Assembly (NCBI GenBank): GCA_015852425.1
Contig: JAAAIG010000662.1
Location: 1 to 22,037, forward strand
Origin: Gryganskiella cystojenkinii
Taxonomy: Eukaryota > Mortierellomycota > Mortierellomycetes > Mortierellales > Mortierellaceae
Direction: 5' to 3'
Length of the DNA stretch: 22,037 nucleotides
Position numbers and translations under genes: made by a program. Under the pieces are notes generated by a model. The model had not been told where the DNA came from. It saw only the letters and a list, made by a program, of their open reading frames with translations, and made no database searches. Of this stretch, positions 10,775 to 18,939 are shown piece by piece. How positions within the stretch are numbered: position 1 is the stretch's first letter; each line of letters starts with the position of its first letter.

Positions 10775-11095
10775 TGTGATGCTGGGAAGGTGTGTTTCCT
10801 TCAAAGATGAATCAAACGTAGGACAGAGATTTCTTGACGGAGATGATTAGAATTATAGATGACAACCAACAACTTCGCCCAAATCAACAATCCCATCGTA
10901 GCATTCATCTGATCTCTCTCCCCCGTGATAACGGACTTTTGGTTTGCTAAGCCGGAGCCGAACTCAGGCTTTTTTTTCTTTTTCTCGTCTCTCCGACAAT
11001 CTCTCCATTACATTGCCTTACCCGGACGACGACGGGGACGAAAAAGACTTGACTCGACTCGACGAGACCGACATTGACACTGACCGCCGATCTCG
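10775..11095. promoter_or_regulatory. Divergent promoter between EI24-like and HIT genes
   Basis: This 321-base spacer lies between two start codons on opposite strands, so it must carry both promoters and 5' UTRs. It has a short T-run with CTTTTTC at about 10970-10984 just before the HIT leader. No clear TATA box was seen. Sharing of control elements is possible but not shown. Confidence 0.6.
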
Positions 11096-11821
11096 ATGGC
11101 CTTCATAAACAAGATCCTCTGCCGACCCTGCATCTTTTGTGGCATCATTGATGGCACTGTCCCAGGAACGCTCATCTACAAAGTAAATTGAGTTCAATTC
11201 GGGCCAAGTTCGTGAGCCGAGGAAATAATTGAGTGCACTCTGGTGACTGACACCCATACCCTTTCATACTTCTCTCGCAGGACGATGAGATTGCAGCCTT
11301 CAATGATATCAACCCGGCAGCAGAGACCCATATCTTGATCGTGCCCGTCGCTCATATCCACAACATGAAATCGCTCACAGTCGAGCACCAGGGTTTGCTG
11401 CAAAAGATGCGGAGCAAAGCCAACGATCTGCTCTTGGAACGTGGTCATGACCCAGAAGCCTCAAAGTAAAGTGATTGAAGAAGAACACGTCCACTAACCC
11501 CCAAAAATCCTCTCCCCGTTGCTCATCAGACGTATCCGATCCACCATTTTCGCTTCATCCATTGTGGCGAAGCTGACGCCCAAAAAAAAAAAAAAAATCT
11601 CACCTCGCCCTGTATTTTTTTCTTTACTCTTCAGACTCGGATTCCACGTCCCTCCGTTTAACACTGTTGATCATCTCCATTTGCATGTCCTCGGAGGAGA
11701 GCTCAAATCAAAGTTTCGAAAGCTCAAGTACGAAACGGGCAGAATGTGGTATATGGACCTGTTTCAGCTACAAGCCGACCTCGAAAAGAAGCGAAGGTTG
11801 CAGGATGGTGCGCGTCTCTGA
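11096..11821 (+). CDS. HIT-domain nucleotide hydrolase, HINT3-like, three exons, 152 aa
   Basis: Histidine-triad proteins hydrolyse AMP-linked substrates such as adenosine phosphoramidates. Exons: 11096-11182, 11281-11465 and 11635-11821; introns of 98 and 169 nt, GT-AG; sum 459 nt. The first ATG (11096) opens MAFINKILCRPCIFCGIIDG, whose C12-x2-C15 pair is the zinc-site motif seen in many HIT proteins. Exon 2 gives the strand DDEIAAFNDINP and the ETHILIVPVAH core. Exon 3 completes K-LGFHVPPFNTVDHLHLHVLGG, with triad His104, His106 and His108. The GFHVPPFN...HLHLHVL run resembles animal HINT3 and fungal relatives more than HINT1, FHIT or aprataxin. Intron 2 contains an A16-17 run, and no extra exon is needed to join the domain. 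Function at family level is secure; the natural substrate is unknown. Confidence 0.92.
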
Positions 11822-12061
11822 ACGAATACACATGTCTTCCTGGTGCTCCACACACCCACAATACCCCTCTGAGCGTCTCTCTTCCATCCTCTCTCTTAAA
11901 AATACTACTATCCAAGAATCCTCCGCAGATAGACCATCGACTGATAATTAAAAAAAAATAGAAACGTCCAAGTTTCGTTAGGCTTTCGTCGCCAGAAACA
12001 TGGCACAAGGCAACAAGAGTCGTTCGTGATCGAGGCTTAGAACAAACATCGCGGTACGTGA
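11822..12061. other. Spacer between HIT gene and chromovirus relic
   Basis: It holds the 3' flank of the HIT gene (including AATTAAAAAAAATAG-like A-rich sequence near 11946) and about 100 bases that could be further decayed retroelement. Reading upstream from 12062 in the pol frame meets stops at 12059 and 12038, so the left edge of the element cannot be fixed. Confidence 0.4.
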
Positions 12062-12652
12062 CATAACCCCTTGGCCAAGGACTGACTGGAACAATTGCAT
12101 TAAGTCCAAAAGGATATTGCCATCATGATTAAAACCGCCCAGGAAACTAAGGAACGGTACTACAATGCAAATACCAAAGAACAACCAAACTTCGTCCCTG
12201 GCAACATGGTCATGCTTCGACGCACAAACATACAAGCAACTCGACCTTCAGATAAATTGAACGTCAAGAACCTAGGACCCTTCAAGGTGTTGGAAAGGGT
12301 CAATAGTCGGTCTTTCCGTCTTGAACTGCCTAAGACTAGGTCGCGTCTACGCCCCGTCTTCCATGTCTCTCTCCTGGAACGATACCGACCCAATATGATT
12401 GAAGGACGAAAACGACTGCCACCACCACATATTGAGATTGATGGTGAAGAAGAATATGTTGTCGAAAAAATCGAGTACTCCCGAATCCGCAACAAGAAGC
12501 TCGAGTACCTGGTGAAGTTTGAGGGCTATGGCGACCCTCAATGGCAGCCCGCAGAGAACCTGGAACATGCGCCGGAGATCGTTGCTCCCTATCATACCAA
12601 GTACCCTCAGCGTCCTGGCCCCTTGCCTTCGAATCTGGAAGGTTCTCCATAA
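12062..12652 (+). mobile_element. Ty3/Gypsy chromovirus relic: integrase C-terminus plus chromodomain
   Basis: The open part (12125-12649, TAA 12650-12652) encodes the end of a pol polyprotein. It has the integrase GPY/F-type module (VPGNMVMLRRTNI, then LGPFKVLERV, PVFHVSLLERYRP) followed by a chromodomain (EEYVVEKIEYSRI, KKLEYLVKFEGYGDPQWQP, AENLEHA). In the same frame upstream, HNPLAKD-stop-LEQLH-stop-VQKDIAI reads like the preceding integrase helix with two nonsense codons (TGA at 12083, TAA at 12101), so the piece is dead. No reverse transcriptase, RNase H or catalytic integrase core is present. Chromodomains on integrases steer chromoviruses to chromatin marks. The 5' part is lost, and the 3' LTR cannot be delimited. 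Confidence 0.9.
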
Positions 12653-12668
12653 GGAGAGGATTGTCACG
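12651..12668 (+). repeat. Candidate polypurine tract and start of 3' LTR
   Basis: AAGGAGAGGA directly overlaps the pol stop and is followed one base later by TGTCACG, the usual order of polypurine tract then TG-starting LTR in Ty3/Gypsy elements. Coding-like host-type sequence appears from 12692, so if this is an LTR it is truncated to about 30 bases, or the LTR itself contains that frame. Confidence 0.45.
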
Positions 12669-12691
12669 AAATAGTCATAAGTCGCTCTTGA

Positions 12692-13023
12692 TTTGATCAC
12701 GTCCTTGCCTACGAAATCGGACTCAACTCAGTTGAGCTCGTCTTCGCGAATGCGACAAAGTTCTTTCACTATCCTCTCAAACAGAATCACGAGACTTACA
12801 GCAAGATCAGGATTCGCAGTGTGTTGTCTTCCAATCCAGCGTTTGCTGGCATCTGCTCCCGATTCAGATACCCTGCGTTGTTCATTCCTCGGTCGACGAT
12901 CAGTTGCTTCCTGAGGTAATCGACACCTTTTTCTGCAAGGATCGAGCTGTATTTTAGCGTGATGGTGGTGCGCTCGTGCTGCTCAAATCAATCAATGACG
13001 CTCAACGTTTTTGCAGTCTCCAC
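12692..13023 (+). pseudogene. Decayed coding fragment of unknown family
   Basis: One frame stays open for 75 codons (12692-12916) with an ordinary protein-like composition (for example SVELVFANATKFFHYPLKQ). From 12865 a second frame continues plausibly (IPCVVHSSVDDQLLPEVID, then after a TAG at 12955, GGALVLLKSINDAQRFCSLH) to a TAG at 13024. This looks like one coding fossil with one frameshift near 12862 and one or two nonsense codons. There is no start codon context and no family I can name with confidence. It lies right after the chromovirus relic, so a retroelement breakpoint may be close to 12670-12692. It could instead be LTR sequence that is open by chance. Confidence 0.4.
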
Positions 13024-13585
13024 TAGATCTTCTTCATCCAACACTTCAAAGTGCTGGCAGGCTCGCTTTGACATAGTGTTTAAGACACGAGACATGGCCA
13101 TGAATATTATCGTTAGATCAACAGCGAATGAGGACATGAGGGGTGATGCTTGTCCTTGTCCTTGTTCCCTTGTTCCCTTGTGTCGGTCTTCACTCTTGTA
13201 TCCCGCCCCTGTGCCTATTACACTCTGCCCTTAAAAAAACTGCGACATGGTGGGAAAACTGTTGAAGTCGTGATGCTCACCTTCACACACTGCTGCTACC
13301 GTTCAGCCATGCAAAGGCACCACGGATTTCCGTGAGGTGGGAACAACGCGCAAGACAGAATTGTAAGAACGATTAGTTTCGCAACTTTACATGCACAACT
13401 ATCATATTTTGCACCACAGATAACAATAGGGCAATAGCCAAGTCGCATAGTAAGGAACAAGGGAAAATGTATAAAGGTATCCTCTTGGGCAATGTTTCAG
13501 AAGAGGGAACTTGCCTTTGGCGCTGGTCAGCGGGGAAGGCGTAAACCGGAACCACTTAGCCAAATACAATGCGCAATAGCTGACC

Positions 13586-13616
13586 GACCTTGTCACCAAT
13601 TGGTAGTGACAAGGTC
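13586..13616. repeat. Perfect 11-base inverted repeat, 9-base spacer
   Basis: GACCTTGTCAC at 13586-13596 and its exact complement GTGACAAGGTC at 13606-13616 flank CAATTGGTA, which itself contains the palindrome CAATTG. It could form an 11-bp hairpin, or be a symmetric protein site or a mobile-element end. No flanking gene explains it. Confidence 0.7.
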
Positions 13617-14396
13617 CGAGTCGACGCTTTGCACTTTGGTCATCAGAGGCCGTCAAGAATGGGCTGTTCCACGCCCCGGAAAGAAAGTAGCAGAAATCGT
13701 GACGGAGAAGCAGAATAATAACCGTCCGATGCACTCGGCAAAAGGTAGGTATCGCGCCGTCTTCTAGCATATTTGCTTCTATGTCTACGTCACCGAAGTG
13801 TTGTTGTTGCATTTAGTGTCAACCATGCGCGTGTCACCTTGCCACTGTTTCTCCTGCGAAGACGAGGAAAACGTGGTGCGCCTTTTGATTTGTGCTGGAT
13901 GTATTCAATTCTCTCAAACCCAGCGGTGATGATGTCACTGATGTCCAATTCTCTGGCTGAGTTTTTCAGGTTAACCCACCCATCGCAATGAAATCCGGCG
14001 ACATACGTTTCTCTGAAAGCAACAACTCTAAGAGACTTTCAGCTGGCATTGTTTTATATTCGAAGGGAGAACAGAGGAGCGATGTCCACATATGCGAACA
14101 AGTGCTACAAATTCCTTCGAACAGAGGAGGGCATTCAAATGCTGGAGCCGCTGGCGGCTGCGCCGTGACCATGAGAACCTTGTGAATGCCGAGTCCCGGT
14201 TCTCAACTTAAATTAAAAGAAAGTTCTTTGATAAACAGGCAAGTTATCCCTTTATTCGTTACTATTAGAAGCTGTCGCCAGCCTAAACTAGTCGTACTTA
14301 GTCGACCCAAAGCCAGACGTAAGCAAAGGATATCTTTTAGTAGAAGCTCAACTCTTGTTGGAACAATCGTTTTCTTCTACACATTCTGAACGAAGC

Positions 14397-14413
14397 ATGC
14401 TCAAGTTGAGCAT
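14397..14413. repeat. 17-base near-perfect palindrome
   Basis: ATGCTCAA and its complement TTGAGCAT are separated by a single G. This is a short symmetric site in non-coding sequence and could be chance. Confidence 0.5.
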
Positions 14414-14505
14414 ACATTCTTGGTTCGAGGGTACGTGGGCGATACTCTCCTGTTGTCCAGGCTCTGCATGCAAAGTGACGGGAAAGTCGTTAGAACAGTG
14501 TTGAC

Positions 14506-14518
14506 GGGGGGGGGGGGG
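14506..14518. repeat. G13 homopolymer
   Basis: Thirteen consecutive G in a window where long runs are otherwise A or T. It could form intermolecular quadruplex and is slippage-prone. Confidence 0.8.
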
Positions 14519-14589
14519 TGAGTTGAAAAAGGTCATCTAGGCCAGACTTAACAGAAAAGAGACACCCGATGTAACTACCACATAGGGAG

Positions 14590-14993
14590 ACAGCGACACT
14601 TGGGAATTGTTGACCGCTTTCGGTGCCATGCGTGTTGATGGAACGGATAAGTCGATTAACGCCAATATGTTCTGCTCGCATGTGTGGCCTCGAACTATTC
14701 ATGAAAGGTAATAAGAAAGCTGTTGGCAACGTGTTTTTTTTTGACATTAAAAAAAATGCTTACACTTCACTTCAGGCTTGAAACTTACCACCCTATCCAG
14801 GCATGTGGACCGTAAGTCGTTGAAGGCTCAATACGTTTTGATGGAACGGACAATGTTCAACAGCAGTCTCTTATGTTACATGCGTGACCTCGACTATGCA
14901 CCAAAAACAACAAAGATGCAGTTAGCAATGCGGGGGCTTTTTGACAATCAAAAAAGTGGCTACAATGTATGCTCTTCAAGTCAAGCATGATCC
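14590..14993 (+). repeat. Diverged tandem duplication, about 205 bases per copy, coding-like
   Basis: Copy A (about 14590-14781) and copy B (about 14790-14993) align along their length with indels. Shared marks are GTTGATGGAACGGA-type words at 14632-14647 and 14835-14850 (203 apart), then T-run plus GACA, an A-run, CTACA/CTTACA, and a closing TGA. Translation shows VLMER in both copies, and in another frame LTLKKMLTLHFRLE (A) against LTIKKVATMYALQVK (B). The parent was therefore probably coding, and both copies have drifted across frames. The family is not recognised. Confidence 0.6.
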
Positions 14994-15159
14994 GTTGTCA
15001 AGAATCACCACTGGGAAGTTTAATGATATTATAGCTGAGCACGGACTCAAAAGAGAAACTGTGCGGTTTACCGTTCCGCGAACAACGAGTGGTATCAAGC
15101 CTTTCATTTGGATTACCGAAAAGAAGAAGCTCAAGCAAGCGTCTATGAGATATGGCTGA
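14941..15159 (+). pseudogene. Open fragment continuing from duplicate copy B, unknown product
   Basis: A 72-codon plus-strand frame with soluble, protein-like composition (for example YALQVKHDPLSRITTGKF, then ETVRFTVPRTTSGIKPF) ends at TGA 15157-15159. It begins inside tandem copy B, and the frame upstream is interrupted by stops, so it is more likely part of a broken gene than a complete small gene. The next fragment's ATG (15152) overlaps its end in another frame. No domain was recognised. Confidence 0.4.
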
Positions 15160-15582
15160 CGAGAAATGTTCGCCTTCCGAGAAATGTCTTTTTCATCGCG
15201 CTTCGAAAAACATCAACCTCCTCACTACCGGGTCTGTCAGTGCCGAGTATATGCTCAGTGGAACTACCGATATGACTGACGAATAGTCCGAAGACCAAAA
15301 GTACGCCGCTGGAATACAAGTCGGGAGCGAACTGAAGACGACGGTTGGCGAAAACGATTCCTTCCAAGCTATTTTGCAGCTCATCTCGGCAAGCCTGTCG
15401 TCGAGGTACATCCCTGTCTTCGTTCTCACGGATTTGAAAGACCATTGGCGTTTTTCTGGCTTCAACCGCGGACTATTGTGAGTTGCATGCGTCGCCTTTC
15501 GGATGGGGTTACTTTGCTGGAAGCCATTGTTCGCGATCTTCGACTTGCTCCACTGGACAGACCAACTATCCCAGTGACCTTC
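15152..15582 (+). pseudogene. Broken gene fragment with PD-(D/E)XK-nuclease-like features
   Basis: Read from ATG 15152, a frame gives 44 codons, a TAG at 15284-15286, then 64 more codons to 15478. Its core is GSELKTTVGENDSFQAILQL followed by YIPVFVLTDLKDHWRF. After a one-base slip in the T-run at about 15451-15455, the neighbouring frame continues naturally as FFWLQPRTIVSCMRRLSDG to TGA 15583. The pattern of E-x-K on a strand, then a Q-bearing helix, then a hydrophobic strand resembles restriction-endonuclease-like cores found in crinkler-type and retrotransposon-hotspot proteins of early-diverging fungi. I cannot confirm the family. With one stop and one frameshift it is non-functional, unless the sequence has errors. 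Confidence 0.45.
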
Positions 15583-15882
15583 TGAATCAGAGGGTCGATT
15601 TTGAAGGCTGTTCGAGTCCTACTCAATGTACATATTTGATCAAACGGTGCCAGATACGTCCATGCAGCACAAGTTACCTTCTCCATAAGTGCTTAGCTTC
15701 CTCTACAATACATTCTGTTCAGCTTCTCCCCTAGCTGGGTAGCAATACAGCGTACTGCAGCTTCTGCTGGGAGTAAACTCTGTATCCTGATCTCTGATCT
15801 GGGCCGTACATATTATCTAGTCTTAAGGGAGTATTTAGTGCTACCATCTAGGCGTAGCCAGAAGTTCGTGAGAGCCCATTTC

Positions 15883-15898
15883 AATCGTTCGAACGATT
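15883..15898. repeat. Perfect 16-base palindrome
   Basis: AATCGTTCGAACGATT is fully self-complementary with no loop. It could be a dimeric transcription-factor site or a chance palindrome. Confidence 0.7.
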
Positions 15899-16483
15899 TC
15901 CAAACACAAGTCTAGACTGTTGGAGAGATGAAAGGCGAGATCTTGAAGGGGTCGAAGGGGATCGTAATTTTCATGCGAAGTCAAGATAGATGAGGATCAT
16001 GATCCAATTGAAAAAGATAACATTGGGAAGAGAAGAGAAAAACCAGGGGGGGATTGTAATAAGGCTCGCAAGTGTTGACCAATTGGCCAGAGAGAGTCTA
16101 AACTGCTTTTGTGCCTGGACCATCGAAAAAGTCAAAACAGAATTTTTTGAGAGAGCTTGGTTGTCCAACGGAAATAGTCAATCGAACCTCAAGATCATTG
16201 CGGTGAGACGGAAGGAAGGAGCACAGTAACATTGAGACCCATGTAATGTTCAGCAGTTAGCGTCTCTGTGCGATGTTAGCTTTACTGCTGTATTTTTAGA
16301 CAAGCAAAAAAAACAAGCAAAAGAGAGACCCCAGCCCAGCCCAACAGGGGTTAGACTTCTGACGATCAAAAAAAATGTGCCTGTGATGCAAACAGAAAAG
16401 AAAACAAACTCTGTGCCATTTTGAAGGGGGAAGACGAATCTCCGCCGTCTGGTGAAGTCAACGGGTTTTTTGTTTTGAGTTAA

Positions 16484-16560
16484 CTTCCTCCTCCTTTATT
16501 TCTCTCTCCTCTCCTTCTTGTTTTGCCTGTTCAAAAACTTCTCCTCGCCGTCCCCTCTCC
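16484..16560 (+). promoter_or_regulatory. Pyrimidine-rich tract upstream of glycosyltransferase gene
   Basis: A C/T-dominated stretch (repeated CTCCT, TCTCTCCTCT words) ends about 200 bases before the start codon at 16758. CT-rich tracts immediately upstream of transcription starts are typical of filamentous and early-diverging fungi, so the transcription start is probably just downstream. Confidence 0.45.
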
Positions 16561-16757
16561 CCTGCCCTCAAACCACCACCATCTCTCTTTCTTTTGCTCT
16601 TTGCGGATAACTATTGAAGCTTGCAGACCATCACACACACACACAAACACACCGCCACATGCAGCCCAAGGAAAAATAGCACTCATTCTTTTATCCGACT
16701 CTCAAAAGAACAAAACGCCTCTTGTTCACACGCACAACAACACACCGTACTCAAACG

Positions 16758-18491
16758 ATGAAGGCGAGCCCACCAAGTCTACGGCCTGGAAAGGGTCTCC
16801 AATCCATGACACTCGCCGGTCTGGTCGTCATTATTGTCGTTTCTGGTTGGATCCTTCTTAGTAATATCGATCTACTCGAATATCAACTCAACCGGTTCTC
16901 AGACAACTCTTCGACGTCCCTGAACAACAAACACCACAACAGTAATAACGACAATGGTCATCTCGAGAGCAAACAACAAAATAACCAGCACCATGAACAA
17001 CCAACGATAACAGCCGCAGACGATGACACCACAATACCCCCTCCACCTCTCGAGTCTGTCCTCGACCCAAACATCCCTTACATCACCTACTTACCCTTTG
17101 CAGGGCTCACGAACCAATTCATTGCCCTCGAGAGTGCGGCCTTTGCCGCAAAACGACTCAACCGGACGTTGATCCTCCCTCCCATCATCTCCAACACTCA
17201 CGACCACGACAACACTCATCAGAGTTGGTCTCATTTCCTGGACTTGTCCCGTTTCAGCTCCCTCACTGGAGTGCCGGTTGTTGAGTGGGATCACATTCGA
17301 CCACTGACAAAGTTGCAACGGGAAATCGGGCAGGAACAAACTCTTTTCGGCTTTGGGTCCAACCACCACAAAGAGACAGCTCGTTGGCAAGCCATGGCCG
17401 AAAACATCACCTGTGAGATTGTTTATGGGTATGGTGCACCGGATCTCGATATCAATATCTCAGCCCAGACGTTTGTTTGGCACTTCTTGCTCAGACCCAT
17501 CTTTGAACGGCCTCCTCCAAGAAAACCCGAAACCAAGGTCTATGATCGGACAAAAGTCGCAACAGATAATACTCATGAGGATGATCTTGTCGTCATGCAG
17601 GATCTCGTAGACCGCTACCGGGACTGGCAAGGCGCCCCCGGCAAGAAGATCAACCTCCTGGCCCTCACGCATACCTTCAAATTGCGGGATCCAGATTTCG
17701 AGGATCGATACTGGAATGAAATCGGTCAGAACCTGCATTTTTTACCTAAAGTCATGGAGTTTGCAACGCTGAGGATCAACAAAGAAGTCGAACAGGACCA
17801 AGGGATCGACGTCCTCGAAAACCTTGATCCTGAAGAAGAAGAGACCGAGTCTTCGCTCGAGGCCGAGACCGAGATTGAAAAGGAAAAACAAGATCATAGC
17901 GAGGACCCCTCGAATCTCATGGACACCTCGGATTCTGCGGCAGAGGAGTACGAATTGATTGAGGCGCCTTCGACGAGGATCCCTCATATCGCGATCCATA
18001 TCCGTCGAGGCGATATCTGGAAGAAATGTTCAGAAGCGGAAAAAGCCAAGTGTGTGGTCCCCATGGAACAATACGCCGAGGCTGTCGACAGAGCTCGAGC
18101 TGTGGCTGCGACTCGGTTAGGCTATGGGGAGGACAACAAGACTCAACATCATTTGCCTGTCATCGTTACAACAGATTCGTCGGATCCTGAGGATTTCGAA
18201 AAGATCAAGGCATATGGCTGGCACCGACTGGATCATGAACGGTACAAAACCGTGGCATTGTTTGGGTCCTTTGGTCCGGCTTTGATCGATGCTGCGATTT
18301 TAGCCCATGCAGATGTCTTTATCGGAAGTAAAGCCAGTACGATGACCAAGATTGCTGCCATGCGTCAGCAGGCTTGGTACCATCGAGATACCCTTTACAC
18401 AAAGGTGCCCAAGGCTCCTGCCAAGGCTGAGGGAACGACGGCTCAACGCCGGAGAACACTCTCGCCACCGAGGCGGCTTACTCAAGAGTAA
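16758..18491 (+). CDS. Type II membrane O-fucosyltransferase-like glycosyltransferase, 577 aa
   Basis: Likely Golgi or ER sugar transferase using GDP-fucose. ATG 16758 is the first in frame; TAA at 18489-18491; no introns. A short cytosolic tail is followed by one signal anchor (about 18-34, LAGLVVIIVVSGWILL), then an Asn/His/Gln-rich stem (about 48-90) and a lumenal catalytic region. Motifs match the GDP-fucose O-fucosyltransferase fold: PYITYLPFAGLTNQF with the AKRLNRTLILPP run (107-142), IAIHIRRGDIW (411-421; the RRGD Arg contacts the nucleotide sugar in this fold), VIVTTDSSDPEDF (468-480) and DVFIGSKASTMTKIA (519-533). A roughly 58-residue acidic insertion (345-402) separates the two halves. 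The C-terminus is basic and Pro-rich. The fold is well supported; the acceptor (protein or wall polysaccharide) is unknown. Confidence 0.82.
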   Translation: MKASPPSLRPGKGLQSMTLAGLVVIIVVSGWILLSNIDLLEYQLNRFSDNSSTSLNNKHHNSNNDNGHLESKQQNNQHHEQPTITAADDDTTIPPPPLESVLDPNIPYITYLPFAGLTNQFIALESAAFAAKRLNRTLILPPIISNTHDHDNTHQSWSHFLDLSRFSSLTGVPVVEWDHIRPLTKLQREIGQEQTLFGFGSNHHKETARWQAMAENITCEIVYGYGAPDLDINISAQTFVWHFLLRPIFERPPPRKPETKVYDRTKVATDNTHEDDLVVMQDLVDRYRDWQGAPGKKINLLALTHTFKLRDPDFEDRYWNEIGQNLHFLPKVMEFATLRINKEVEQDQGIDVLENLDPEEEETESSLEAETEIEKEKQDHSEDPSNLMDTSDSAAEEYELIEAPSTRIPHIAIHIRRGDIWKKCSEAEKAKCVVPMEQYAEAVDRARAVAATRLGYGEDNKTQHHLPVIVTTDSSDPEDFEKIKAYGWHRLDHERYKTVALFGSFGPALIDAAILAHADVFIGSKASTMTKIAAMRQQAWYHRDTLYTKVPKAPAKAEGTTAQRRRTLSPPRRLTQE

Positions 18492-18939
18492 GATAACGAT
18501 AACCCTCTTGTCATTCCTTCCCCCCTTTCCCCCCTCCCCTATTGCGCACTTGCATAGCATGTATCATCATCTGCTCTCACCTACCATCATCTGCTCTCAC
18601 CTATCAAATCAAAATATATACCATTCATTATTGTTACCGCATGAACTAAGACGTATCATTGGGTACTGGTCAAAAAAAAAAAAAAAAAAATCATGATCCC
18701 TCTTTTGGATTCAAGGTTCTCACATGCGCATAATATGCCAAAAAGAGACCAAAGGGGCGGGAGAAAATAAGCTGACATAAAAAGATGACGGAAGACGATT
18801 TTTTTCACTCTTTTTTTTTTTTCTTATTGAAGAGAAACGAGATCGATGTCTGATAGAGAGAAAGTTATAAAAGCGAGTATATACAATGAAGTTCATGTCG
18901 CTGAGGTCGATTTGGAGCGATGTGGTCATTCATATCCTT
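18492..18939. other. Convergent 3' spacer
   Basis: The 448 bases hold the 3' ends of the glycosyltransferase gene (+) and the small gene (-). They contain a 20-base tandem duplication at 18565-18603, a run of about 18 A near 18673-18690 and a T-run near 18811-18822. No gene was seen. Confidence 0.6.
18565..18603. repeat. 20-base tandem duplication
   Basis: CATCATCTGCTCTCACCTA occurs at 18565-18583 and again, identically, at 18585-18603. Because the copies are identical the duplication is recent. It lies in the 3' untranslated flank of the glycosyltransferase gene. Confidence 0.85.

Larger units (their letters stand above)
13024..14585. other. Gene-poor tract with no intact gene
   Basis: Several frames of 60-90 codons are open on both strands, but none has a convincing start, domain or splice structure. 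The plus-strand pieces at 13988-14182 and about 14282-14500 (for example VDPKPDVSKGYLLVEAQ) have coding-like composition and may be more fossils of the same material as the flanking fragments. Also present are a C/T-rich stretch built on CCTTGT-type words near 13147-13185, a short hairpin at 13321-13334, and the palindromes listed separately. No tRNA, rRNA or other RNA gene was recognised. Confidence 0.5.
15583..16757. other. Intergenic region and promoter of the glycosyltransferase gene
   Basis: The first half continues the gene-poor tract. A 79-codon frame at 15990-16229 has no recognisable feature and I do not call it a gene. The second half is the upstream region of the plus-strand glycosyltransferase gene, with a pyrimidine-rich tract at about 16484-16560, a CA repeat at 16632-16645 and no obvious TATA box. 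No RNA gene was seen. Confidence 0.5.

Noticed and set aside
12057..12063. CGTGACA as the end of a 5' LTR matching TGTCACG at 12662
   Set aside because: The integrase-like frame appears to begin right at this point and no matching LTR body lies upstream; a 7-base match is expected by chance.
13402..13812. 136-codon minus-strand frame opposite a 91-codon plus-strand frame
   Set aside because: Neither has a recognisable domain, signal, or splice pattern; both lie in the decayed tract, so neither is called.
15990..16229. 79-codon plus-strand frame
   Set aside because: No domain or conserved-looking motif, weak start context, and adjacent to fossils.
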